Part shown: in pieces, positions 54,400-64,000 of the stretch
Layout of the letters: each line of letters starts with the position of its first letter
Numbering within the stretch: the first letter of the stretch is position 1
Source of the DNA: Durusdinium trenchii
Taxonomy: Eukaryota > Sar > Dinophyceae > Suessiales > Symbiodiniaceae
Assembly (NCBI GenBank): GCA_963970005.1
Contig: CAXAMN010014113.1
Location: forward strand, 1,189,014 to 1,253,013
Direction: 5' to 3'
Length of the DNA: 64,000 nucleotides
Notes under the pieces: model-generated
Databases searched by the model: none
The model's input: the letters and a program-made list of their open reading frames with translations, nothing else
What the model was told of the DNA's origin: nothing
Translations under genes and position numbers: made by a program

Positions 54400-57300
54400 C
54401 ACGCCAATTGGTCACACCAAGAAAACAACCAAGAATATCTATTTTGCACTCCTACACTCCACCTTCACTACGAATTGCTTTGAGGTCATCTCGCCAAATC
54501 TTGAATACACAGAAACGCGGTTATGCAACAGTGCTGTCCTTAATCCAGCCATTCAAGAACGTATCAAAGCTATTTCTGGCATTGTTAGGTTTCGTGTGCA
54601 TCAAAGAGGAATCCCTACGCAGACCACACTAGGAGTTACAGACCGTCACTGGCTCCACTGCAATCTCCCCGAAGGTAGGTGGCTACTTTCTGAACTGAAG
54701 CTCAGTCACCCTGAAGTTATTCCCATCCGAGATAGGATGGCAGCTCCGCTCCGCCTGGCGTCCTGGATACGGTTTGAAACTGTCATGGACCAGAAGGAAT
54801 GGCTGGCCGCTATCGAAATGCTGGTTCCTCGCATCCATCTCCCTGACCCGGAGCTCCTGGACCTCCTGCGCACCTGCGTGCCGGAGCAAAGGATCTCGTC
54901 GATGGCAGAAGCCCAAGCTTTACTCCTTCGTAACTTTAGGGTAGGAGGCAACCAAGTGAATGTGCTCAATGGCTCACAGCTGTCACGCGAGCCTTGTTCG
55001 AGCCGATCCCCTTCCGTGAAGTCTTTGTCATCAAACTCTGGTATAGCCCAGCCATCAGTAGCGAAGAAACAGTGATCTACGTCATGCCCACTGCACAAGG
55101 GCTGCAAGGGATGCACGAATACAAGATCATCTTTCCCTCCCACTCAAGAGCGGCCGCCTTTGTCTCGCCGGACCAGGCGGCTTGCAGCTGGGAAGCCCTT
55201 GCTGCATTACCCTCAGAGCGCATCCATATCGGCAGCCAACTGGACAGGTTCTATCGGCTGGTGCTTAGGGAAGAAGGCAGAGTCTATGCGCTGTTGATGG
55301 TGCTCCTAGAATTTGTCACACAGGCCAAGAAACGATCTAAGAAATGTTCCAATGAGTCGAAGGAGGAACTTGCAACTCGACAAAGTAGCCCCAAGTCGTG
55401 GACAGTGGCATACATCCCTGCGCCAGACACCTTCGCTCCGCTGCCAACGCAAGCTGAGCTAGGTATCAATACCCAGGTAAAGTGGGGACTGCCGCCCAGC
55501 ATGCGGCGCCTAGAGACCTGTTCAATCAGCATCTCAATCTTGAGCCTGGCTGAGGTCGGCACCACAGTCTCTGCCGATCACCTGCTGCAAATGGCCACCA
55601 TGCCCCTCGAGCACAAGCCAACTGCCCTAGGCATCCCATACCAACTCCCTGTCTCATACCAATTTGACGGGGCTGAAGAACTCTTGCACAGCCTACATGC
55701 GCTTTTTGGCCTCTTGGCGACGGCCGATACCCCGCGGTATTGTCCACGCACCAGCGGCTTTGGCCGACAGTTGTGCGATGCAGCCGGCACTGACAGTGCG
55801 CACATCGTCTCCATTGCACTGGCCATTGTTTCGGCTCTCCTATCAGGCCGTTCCACGCTGGCTATTGCCGGAGTTTTTGGAGCAGGCAAGACGAGATCGC
55901 TCACCTTCTTGTTAGCCTGGTTTGCGCTCACAACCAACCTGCGCTTCGGCGTTGCGCACAAAGAAAACCCGGCCGGACGAGCCATCACTCGCCTGCTGAA
56001 CTCTTTGGATCTCGATGAAGATCAACAAGCTCTCTTCGTTAGGCCAGTGGGCAGGGAAGAAGCACTTGCCAACACGGCCAGCACAAAATATGATCAACTC
56101 AGGGCTCATCCCGGGAGCTCGTGTTGTTATCACCACCACCGGTCTAATTTGGGAGCAAAAGGGGCAAACACACTCTGCCCTCAGGGCGCATATGGAACGC
56201 CTGGATGTGCTCATCAGTGAAGAGGCCCAGCAGGACATGGATCTCAAGTCTGCCTTTGTCCCGGCTGTACTGCGACAGCCTTTCTTCCGGCTCCTGTTAG
56301 GAGATCCTCGACAGAGCCCAGGTGGAGTGGCCGATAACCTTCGAGAGCATAGAACCCTGCTACTGAAAGCGCCTATCGGCCTACGGGCAAAGAACCAATG
56401 GCTTATGCCACAGGAACTGCCGGCTGTGGCCTGTCGCCTGCTCAAGGAGAGCATTGAAATCCCGCTTGCCGATCTCATGCATGCAGCGCAAGCAGTCGGC
56501 GGTAAAACGCTGGGCTCCAGATGGACCTCCCGTGAGGCCTGTCCGTGTGCCCTTTCGGCAGGAACGTATCTGCAGGCGGCCTATCCGGAGCTCCGCCAAG
56601 CGCACCTCGACACTCCAGAGGGTCTGATTGCTGGCTTGGGATATGCCGTAACGCGGCCAGGTCATACCTTCCAATTTCATCAGGCCAACGCGGCAGAAGA
56701 ACGTTCGGGCTTATCGGGGGTCCACCACTGGAGCATCATGCTCCCCACAAGCGCACGAGTAGCACAGGAAGTATACGAGCCTCTCATAGGAATCCATTAC
56801 CCCATGCTCTGCACTGTCAAGAACTGTAACTGGCAAATTGGCACCGTCTCCATTCGGGCAGAAGAGCACCTAGCTACTGGGTTCCGTTTTGTCAACTGGG
56901 TGCATGAAGGGTCGTGTGCAGAGACTCGCGCCGTACCACCGCCGGCTGCCACCAGCGCAGCTTATCAGAGGATTGAGCAATGGCTTCCCATGACGGATGA
57001 TGGTGCCGACAACATCCTTGTCCTTACTACCCGGACCAACAGTGCACAAAATCTACAAGGCTTTTTCCAGCAGTCGAAGCGGCGGGCCAATGCAGAGACA
57101 GCCGTAAAAGTAGCAGGCGCAACAGCTAAGCACTGCATCCTCCTGCACGGGAGATCCACCTTTCTCAGCGGCACCTCGTGCAGTACGGATGCGGATCATG
57201 AATGTTACACGCGTGCGAATGTTGCCTACAGCCGAGCCACAGATCTCACGATTTCGGCTTGCCCTGTAAACATGCACGGCACCACAGGGATTACTCAGGT

Positions 57301-59157
57301 CATCTCGGCCCTCTTGCATGGTGCGTGCACGCTGCATACTGACGACCAGCAAAATGTGCGTGTCTGGGTCGAGGGCAATTTTTCTACCCACAGGCATCTG
57401 GTCTCTGAATCGACTGCCACTTTTCTGGCAGCCATGGAACCACAGCAGCTCTGGACGGGATCGCTTCCGGTCTGCCTTGTTGAGTATCATCAAGGGTGCT
57501 CTCGAAGGCTGCGACTTGTGTTAGCGTCACAATCCCTCCTCACTGAAGGAGAAATGGCGCTCCTCGATGAGCAGCACCCAGCGCATTGGAAAGTACACAG
57601 GAGTGGCCTCATTTTTGCATATGCAGCAGACCGTCGCACAGACCCAGACTGGTTTGTCGTCCCTGATGGACAGCAGCCCGATGCATGGCGGCTCCTCCAT
57701 GCTGCCCACAAGGGAGGGGGGCGCTTTTGTGTTGGTGCGGGCCTCCGCTATGCCCAAGGACAAGCTAAGGACGCTGCCAACAAAGCTAAAGAGTACCAAT
57801 TTGAATCACTCCACAAGATCTACTACTACGATGCCTGGCGGCCTGGCGTTGGATCATAGAGTTAGACCAAGACAACTCTCCCCTTCGCCTCCCGCCACGA
57901 CCAGGGCTGTTGCAAGATGGTTGCTATTGGCAACAGCTGCATCCGGAGCTTGCTGACACACCTCCAAAGCAAACTGGGCAGGCGGGCATAGTAGCAGAAG
58001 TCAGTCTTAGTCCCAGTGGTACCAGCCTCGTTGGCAGCGAAGAAGCTGAGTCCCCCAGTGAGGTTCCTGCACCTGACAGTCAAAGCCAAGGGGAATCTTC
58101 TCCAGCCTCTCCCATTACAGTGGGTAGCTCACAAGAAGGACAAGATGAACAAGCTGAACCGCAAAGCCAGGAGACAGAGCAATTGGAAGAGCCAACTTCT
58201 GCAGAGGTGATTGCCTCCGGTAGCGAAGCAGGCAATGCACAGGAAGCTGCATTGGATGCCTCACCGCTAGCCGAAATGCCCAGCACAACAGAGTACAAAG
58301 AGCATCCGGGGGCGGAACAGGCTACAGAAACTGAGAGCAGCACTTCGGATGCCATCATTGAAATTGATGTTGACGAAGAGGCTGTCCCGGCGCAGGCGGA
58401 GTACCCCGCCAAAGAAACAGGGGAGGCACCGCGTGCCCCAGAGGCCCCTTGGGAGACCCCTATGCGTGGTGCAGACGCAATCACAACGCCAAGTCCGTGT
58501 GTCGCACCGGCTGACACCGAAAAGACAGGCATGAAGCGTCCGGCCTCCCTTGCCTCCTTGCATGATGAAGGCCAGCGCCGTGCTCCTCCAAGCAGTAGTG
58601 TTGCGTCATCCTCTGAGGTCAAAACGGAGGGCGGCCACCCGCGTGGTTGTCCGTCTGCCTCACCTACAGGCGATAATGTCACAGAAGTGCCAGCGGGCAA
58701 GGCACAAAGGAGAAGCAGATGGGCTGCAAACGCGCCAACCGTCACTGCACTCCCTCCACAGGGAGTCGATAGAACCAGTGACACCTCCCTCAGCCCCACC
58801 AGTCCAGTGGAGCAGGCAACGGCAAGGACAGATGCAGCTCCCCTCCCCTCGGCTGCCCTGCGACCACGACTGCAAGGCCCACTCGCAGTCAAATCGAAGG
58901 CAGTCAAGCCCACCGATGCAAAGGGCCAAGAGACAGAGGAGCAAGGGTTGGTGAATGCCATTCAATTCCGTTTGCAGACACCTGCAGCCGCTGACAGGGG
59001 TTTGCTTGGCTTAGTTGCTGACAAACCACCTGTCACGGCTGCTGCTAACCCGCAAATGCCTTCGGTACCTGCCGCTGGATCAGACGCCCAGACATCGGGA
59101 TCCCCAAGTGTGCTCACCAAAGAAATCAATCTGCGGGCGGCAGATGAGGCCTCCTAG
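54400..59157 (+). pseudogene. SF1 (Upf1-like) helicase with disordered tail, frameshifted
   Basis: Coding runs in frame 2 (to about 54945), frame 1 (to about 56085), frame 2 (to 57862) and frame 1 (to TAG 59155-59157). Helicase motifs: Walker A GVFGAGKTRS (about 55876), motif II LISEEAQQ (56210), motif III LLLGDPRQSP (56300) and motif VI RANVAYSRATDL (57213). This fits ATP-dependent SF1 helicases of the Upf1 group. An 8-bp tandem duplication, GCCTGGCG at 57833-57840 and 57841-57848, truncates the helicase. Removing one copy joins it in frame to a tail of about 430 residues rich in Glu, Ser, Pro and Ala. The gene is a pseudogene with three shifts unless these are assembly errors. The true start lies upstream and is unclear. 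Confidence 0.75.
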
Positions 59158-59199
59158 ATGTCAACTTGGGCCACAGGCGTCCTTTCAATCTAGTTACAA

Positions 59200-59970
59200 G
59201 AGTACACTGAGGATTGAAGTGCCTGTGTGGCCGGATGCGACGCAAGCGCTGCTGCCAAGTACTACGAAAGCGGCTGGGGCTGAGGCAGCTGAGGTGGACG
59301 AGGAAGAGGAGGAGGAAGATATGTATGTGCCCCCTGATGGACAAGGTTGCTTCTCATTTCGACAGAGCCTACTGCTCAGAGCCAAAGATACATACGAGGC
59401 ACGGAGCAGTGGCAACAACTTAAGTACGAGGTCATCGCTCAGTGGCTGCTTACAGGCCTTGCTATGACTCTCTCAAAGCCGAACTGGAAGTTCCTAGCCA
59501 AACAAGGCACAATCACTTCCACCCCCCAAACCCGGCTTCGCGATTACTACCGCAGGGGTTACCCACCAGGCGCCACGAACAACACGATGCAGCCCTATGG
59601 GCATCAGCTGCCTAATGCCGTACAGGGGGACCAATGGCAAGCTAAAGTCGAATGGTGCACCCACTCCAAATATCTACGACATATTGACACGGTCTGTAGA
59701 GACAAGGGTACATGTAGCCTCGCAGACTTTTATAACACGATGGATCGCAGAAACCCAATCCAAGCGCTGACAGAGGACGCCGCTCACGCTGGGCCAGCTG
59801 CGCAAACTGAAGGCACCGCGAACACTGCGAACACTGCACAAACCCATCAGACCAGGCGACAGCCACGTTGGACAGATGCTCAACCAGACTGCACAGCTCG
59901 AATGGAAGAGCAGGCAGGCGCCACGAGCGCCGCTGCCAGTGCTAGTTCGAGTAGGGACATGCGAAACTAA
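59200..59970 (+). pseudogene. Unrecognised gene piece, two frames
   Basis: A segment with an acidic run (AEVDEEEEEEDMYVPPDGQG) shifts frame near 59360 and continues as RYIRGTEQWQQLKYEVIAQW, LSKPNWKFLAKQGTITSTPQ and VEWCTHSKYLRHIDTVCRDK to TAA 59968-59970. It reads like real protein with conserved Trp and Cys, ending in an Ala/Ser-rich tail. The strand and proximity suggest it belongs with the helicase gene. No family is recognised. Confidence 0.4.
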
Positions 59971-60042
59971 ACAGTACATGGTGGAAATGAGCATCCTGGT
60001 ACTGCATACTACTGCATACTACTGTTAGCGCTAGATTGCCCT

Positions 60043-60507
60043 ATGGTCTCCCGAGGCACGATACTAAATAATCCTATACAGCCATCTCATCGAAGAGCGG
60101 CAGCGCAGTTAGGAGGCATAGCTGCCCCCAGTTCCTGCACAACATACAGGTGTGTGCAGCGGACACGGAAAGCAAAGCTTTCCTTTGGTTTGCAGCCCAA
60201 TGAATTGGCATACTCCTTTACCGAGAGGCTAGAGGGCGTCGACAGTTCTGTGCTCACTGAACAAACTAAGCGAACCGTATACGCGTGCTCCACCGAGCTT
60301 GCTGGACGCAAAAAAACCCAACTCAACCCTATAAACACCAACCAGCTGCGTCGGCCAACACAACGAGAACGGTCGCTAGGGCTAGTTCGGGTGGTAATGC
60401 AGAGAAAATTTCATACTGCACCATGGTGTTCTCTGCATTGGCAAGAGTATCTTCATGATCTGCTTGATGCCATGGCTCAAACAGGCAGGTCAACAGACAA
60501 GTGCTAG
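60043..60507 (+). CDS. Unrecognised 154-residue ORF
   Basis: Basic protein with SFGLQPNELAYSFTERLEGV and KFHTAPWCSLHWQEYLHDLL. It overlaps the next frame at 60501. No family is recognised; it may be a fragment. Confidence 0.3.
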   Translation: MVSRGTILNNPIQPSHRRAAAQLGGIAAPSSCTTYRCVQRTRKAKLSFGLQPNELAYSFTERLEGVDSSVLTEQTKRTVYACSTELAGRKKTQLNPINTNQLRRPTQRERSLGLVRVVMQRKFHTAPWCSLHWQEYLHDLLDAMAQTGRSTDKC

Positions 60508-60786
60508 CAGTAGCAGCCAGAATGCCGCCTGCGCTTGATCCAGATCACATGCCACTATGTTTGGTTACGTTGGCTGGCACCGAGCATACTATGCCAGTCA
60601 ACCTGGCCCAATACGAGAACCTGGCACAACTAGAGGAGGACATCCTCAGCTTTCTCCCAACAGTCTCAGACATCGATGTCTTCGGCTGCCAAGTAGACCT
60701 AGTAGAACTAGAAGATCAACTCCCGCTGGATGATGCCTTCCAGGCCGTCTTGCTACAGCATAAGCGGATACAAGTCATCATCCGAT
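60501..60786 (+). pseudogene. TLAGxE domain, copy 2
   Basis: Residues LCLVTLAGTEHTMPVNLAQY, NLAQLEEDILSFLPTVSDID, VFGCQVDLVELEDQLPLDDA and KRIQVIIRS form one small domain matching copy 1 at 53490-53817. The frame stays open after 60786, but there the minus strand carries the recombinase fragment, so the plus-strand reading is likely spurious beyond that point. Confidence 0.45.
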
Positions 60787-61330
60787 CCTGTCTCGAAGTA
60801 TGCCACTCTATTTGGCAAACCCAAGAAAGCAACATACCCAGCTGCCCCAAAGCGGTGCATGTCCCGTGCAACCCGCGTGGTGCGCAGCAGGAAGAAGAAG
60901 CCAGTCATCACCGCTGCCCACATAATGACCCCATTTGCCCGGTCATAGTTCCCATTCTCCTCAAGGTGCCTCTTCATCCAACGAAGCATGTTGGGGAGCA
61001 CTGGGTATTTGCGATTGGTGTCTGGCTGCCACCGCTTGAAGCCATTGAGCGCTGCCCAGATCCTGGTGCGATGCAACGTAGGGTCCTCATGGCCTGCGAC
61101 AAGGTGTCCCATCTTGATAGCGAAGAGGCGCTGCTTGATCGTCCCCTCCGTTCTCTTCATCACGCGGGCGAGGTAGGTCATGAAGCGCAGCAGTTCATCT
61201 TCGTCCTGCTTGCGTGCCTCCTTCCCTTCCCCGACCAGGTAGATGTCCTTCTTCTCGAGCCGCCGCCACAAGCACCACTGTTTCCAGCCAATCTCATAGC
61301 CGGCCCTTGTACGTGGAAGACAGAGCCTTC
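60753..61330 (-). pseudogene. Tyrosine recombinase fragment
   Basis: On the minus strand: TRAGYEIGWKQWCLWRRLEK, TIKQRLFAIKMGHLVAGHED, RIWAALNGFKRWQPDTNRKY and GVIMWAAVMTGFFFLLRTT. This is an N-terminal core-binding domain followed by the start of the catalytic domain with its first Arg (FLLR). The His, second Arg and Tyr are missing: the similarity ends near 60787. Such enzymes occur in Crypton- and DIRS-type elements of dinoflagellates. It may be a truncated copy. Confidence 0.55.
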
Positions 61331-61333
61331 TAC

Positions 61334-61590
61334 GCTGCACCAATGCTTCGTCATGTAGAAGTCGCAGCAGGAATACGGCATATAGGTTTTGCAGCCTGGC
61401 AGGGCTGTCAATGCCCACAGATTGTTAAGCTCCCGCCATCCGTCGTTTGCCTCGCAGATGGCGCATTTCAAAGTTGTTATGCTCTCAGGGAAATACTAGC
61501 TCCGGGGTGCATTCGGATTAGCCGTAGGGTCTTGTCCGAGTGTATTGCTCTCAACAGGGTTGGCCTCTACGACCAGGCAAGTGGCGCCAA
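61334..61590 (+). pseudogene. BspA-type LRR_5 fragment
   Basis: Reads RHVEVAAGIRHIGFAAWQGC, QIVKLPPSVVCLADGAFQSC and YALREILAPGCIRISRRVLS, about three repeats with the LRR_5 signature (I-x-x-x-AF-x-x-C-x-x-L). It is cut off at 61590 by the A-tailed retroposon. Such proteins form large families in dinoflagellates. No start or end is present. Confidence 0.65.
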
Positions 61591-62443
61591 TATTTGCACG
61601 AGTGCGGACGCCATGTGGGCGGTGTGCCCAGGTCATCGTTGAAAGGGGTGGAGACTTGTCAGAAGATGGGAAAAAGAACAGAGAGAAAACCACCAACAGG
61701 GGGGACCGACCCAACCACACAACCCCCAAAAAGCGAAACAGAAAACACCAACCAAGACAAAATTTCCCATCTTATTCGACAAGTTTCCTCTGTACTAAGG
61801 TGAGACAGACGGGTGAAAAAACGGCACTCTAACTATGGGCCTGAATTCATTGTCAAAAGGCTGCTTCTTTCAGTCTCATAGCCTCACTGAAATGCCCCGA
61901 AGCCAATCAAAGGTGGCTTTCCGAGGGCATTCGAGTGCCCGCATGGACACTGCCTCCAAAGGGACGTTTGGCATTGGAGTTAGCAGTGACTGAGCACTTC
62001 GAGTCGCCAGTATGATTGCATCTTGCCTAAGGATGGCAATCTTGGTCGAACTGCATGTCTAGCCATGGAAAACCTTGCACATCATTGCGGGCCATACACT
62101 GGCAAGCAGCAGTGGACAAGGGGCCTGGTGCGCGCTAGGCAGTGGAAGCAGGACGGACCGTAGTGAGTCTGGCGAGGCGGGCAGCGCACCCTCTTGCGAG
62201 GGAGGCCATCACTTCCCCCCCTCAGGACCGCGGCAAAATGCCGCGAGGGGGAAACGAGCATGTGCAAAAAAGTGTCATTGAATAAACTTTCGTACGTCGT
62301 GCAAGGCCCGGGTGAAAAGGTGAAACTCAACAGGTTCCTAGCATGGTCTTTGTACAATGTAGGTTGACGTCTGGCAGCCACAACGACGAACTAAGGTTGT
62401 CCTTGGGCGCCTAACATCGCCTACTCTACCACCCGCCTCCCTG
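61590..62443 (-). mobile_element. A-tailed retroposon, second long copy
   Basis: Collinear with 51926-52746 along its length: GCACGAGTGCGGACGCCATG, GGCGGTGTGCCCAGGTCATC, CCTCTGTACTAAGGTGAGAC, GGGCCTGAATTCA, CAAGGCCCGGGTGAAA, CTAGCATGGTCT and AAGGTTGTCCTTGGGCGCC, ending at ACCACCCGCC. The A tail is reduced to A3. It interrupts an LRR_5 fragment. I do not see a clear target duplication. Confidence 0.65.
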
Positions 62444-63231
62444 GGACAAGAGCTGAGGCTCTCCCCCAAGGAGGCTCACAAAATTGTAGGCGACGAAGGC
62501 GAAGTAGTCCGGCTGCTCAGACTTCTCTTCATCTGGCAATTGCACCCAATGAAAGAAGGGGAGGCACCACTTTTGCGCTGTGACGTTGCTCCGAAGTCGG
62601 CGCTTGTCGAAAGGATTCTCGCCAGAGATCTTTTGCATTCGACGGCAGGAAACGAAGCCAGTCAGGCTGGCCGAGTAACTCGCATTGGTCAAAGGCGTTG
62701 AGGCGAGCATATGTGCCACGCCAAGTGGTGCTTTTCCCCTGTCTGTGGAAACCCCTTAGTTGCGTGCGTCCCTTTCCACGTTGTTCTTTGCCTGTTGTAC
62801 AAGTGTGGGCATGTTGGTCTCTGAGCAGTGACGACACCTGACTGACACTTCTCTCCTTTGGAGAGGGCAGTCGGATTGCTTTGGTGTGGTGCACTTGCTA
62901 CTTGACATCTACGACGTGGCTCTGATGAACTCAGGCCATGTCCGCCACATATCCTAGATCGGGAATAAGGCGAAGCCACTGTGGCAGACGCCATCTAGGA
63001 CACAGCGCAAAGATTTTCTTGGGCGCAGGTCCCTTTCCACGTAGTTCTTTTGCCTGGCATTCGCGGAAGCCTTCTCAAGATTGTACAAGCTAAGAAAGCC
63101 TTACAGGCAATGTAATGAAGTGATAGTGGGATGGCTGCCTCTTGCAAAGCGGCACAGTTCATAAAAGCTTTCGAATGGAACGTTTCCACGACCCACTTTT
63201 GCGGCTGTGTTGGTTGGGCCGAAGACGACAA
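62444..63231 (-). pseudogene. LRR_5-like fragments, minus strand
   Basis: Pieces such as SKAFMNCAALQEAAIPLSLH, YIACKAFLACTILRRL (63060-63190) and LNAFDQCELLGQPDW (about 62645-62700) keep the AF-x-x-C-x-x-L pattern. They are interrupted by frame changes. Decayed BspA-like repeats are the simplest reading. They run opposite to the fragment at 61334-61590. Confidence 0.4.
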
Positions 63232-64000
63232 ATTGCGCCTACAGCTTACAAGACAACAACTTTTGAGTCACAGTATTGGTGGTTTAGTTTTCCTACAGTC
63301 TTCCTATAGACAAATCAAGTAAAACATGAGTACAGCTTACGCAAAGAAGGGAGTCTTGCAAATCATGCTCTGCAACAATCTGCTTGAGGATCGCTGGGAC
63401 TCTAGATCTCTAGAAGAAGGGCCTTGCCCTTGCAAGACAAAGCTTCAGTGTAACGGCATGAGCTGTCCAGTTTTCCTGCAGCCCCCCCCACCAGCAAACA
63501 GGAATAGCTCAGGCGCAGCACACACAAAAGACTGAGTCTTGCAAGTTATACTCTGCGGCAGTCTGCTTTGGGCAGGCCAGGCGTTTCAATGAGACCTTTC
63601 ATCGCCAAATGAAAGGCCTTTAGATTGAAGGAAAGGCCTTTGCAAGACAAAACTCAAGTGTCTTGGCATGTCCTTCATTCCCTAATAAACAAGGACGACG
63701 GCCTTTAGATTGGTAGAACGGCAAAACTGCGCTTCTGGATGGCTGGTGAATGTACGTTTCCACGACTGAATTTTGCGGCTGCATTAGACCGGCAGGAGAC
63801 GAAAAATTACACCTGCAGCTTGCAAGACAACAGCTCTTGAGGCACGGCATAGGTTGAGGCAGGCCAAGCGCCTCGCGGAGACCCTCTTCAGAAGCGAAAG
63901 CGTCAAGATTAAAGGAACGGGAAACCTACGCTTCTGGATGGCTGATGAATGTGCATTGCCACGACCGAGTTTCGCGGCTGCATGTGACCTGCAGGAGACG
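63195..64000. repeat. Dispersed ~250-bp repeat family, several partial copies
   Basis: Partial copies begin near 63198, 63465, 63772 and 63974. All share GCGGCTG, GACGACAAATT or GACGAAAAATT, CTGCAGCTTGCAAGACAACA and TTTTCCTGCAGCC words with 42415-42660. The last copy is cut by the window end. Confidence 0.65.

Noticed and set aside
59126..59344. Glu-rich run as a separate small gene
   Set aside because: It is continuous by frame change with the downstream piece ending at 59970 and has no start of its own.
51926..62443. The two ~830-bp direct repeats as LTRs of one 10-kb element
   Set aside because: One has an A tail (T-run on plus strand) and its own flanking duplication, and a 51-bp truncated copy shows the same 3' end. 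They are separate retroposon insertions.

Overview
This window is best read as nuclear DNA of a dinoflagellate, most likely of the Symbiodiniaceae. The evidence is sequence matching the dinoflagellate spliced leader (three partial copies inside an LTR and one near-complete copy at 53737-53756), Ty1/copia elements whose Gag carries CCCH instead of CCHC zinc fingers, BspA-type leucine-rich (LRR_5) fragments, a run of Ns from assembly, and long gene-poor stretches full of diverged repeats. I see no bacterial operons, rRNA, tRNA or CRISPR array.

Layout. 1-2055: 3' remnant of a copia element (RT palm, RNase H, then a membrane-segment and coiled-coil region), broken by a 47-bp tandem duplication. 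2056-18297: gene-poor DNA with low-complexity and tandem repeats, one small ORF at 10306-10683, an AT-rich ORF end at 12963-13193 and two likely WD40-repeat exons near 15.65 and 17.25 kb. 18298-37540: the centrepiece, an apparently intact 19.2-kb Ty1/copia retrotransposon with 184-bp LTRs that I read as identical, a perfect 5-bp target duplication (ATATT), a half-tRNA-type primer site, a G-rich polypurine tract, a 1108-aa Gag and a 4991-aa Pol in the -1 frame. 37780-40080: very AT-rich island without genes. 40490-42660: retroelement scraps and dispersed repeats. 42846-51247 (minus strand): a decayed copia element split by a 3.8-kb APE-type LINE (43134-46906) flanked by a CTTTTC duplication. 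51248-64000: A-tailed short retroposons in minus orientation, a frameshifted SF1 (Upf1-like) helicase gene with a long disordered tail, two diverged copies of a small TLAGxE domain on either side of it, a tyrosine-recombinase fragment, LRR_5 fragments and a dispersed repeat family.

The most notable system is the giant element's Pol. Beyond protease, integrase, reverse transcriptase and RNase H it carries about 3,470 further residues in the same open frame. These include a methyltransferase-like PCTGGS domain, a displaced CCHC knuckle, a zinc ribbon, and a domain with the signature motifs of Tpt1/KptA RNA 2'-phosphotransferase. The primer site next to the 5' LTR looks complementary to the anticodon arm of a tRNA, as in Drosophila copia, so a tRNA fragment may prime reverse transcription. 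An RNA-end-processing enzyme in the same polyprotein could then have a role in making that primer. Repeated 3' ends of the spliced leader inside the LTRs suggest the element's RNA has been trans-spliced. These mechanistic links are inference; the motifs, LTRs and target duplications are read directly.
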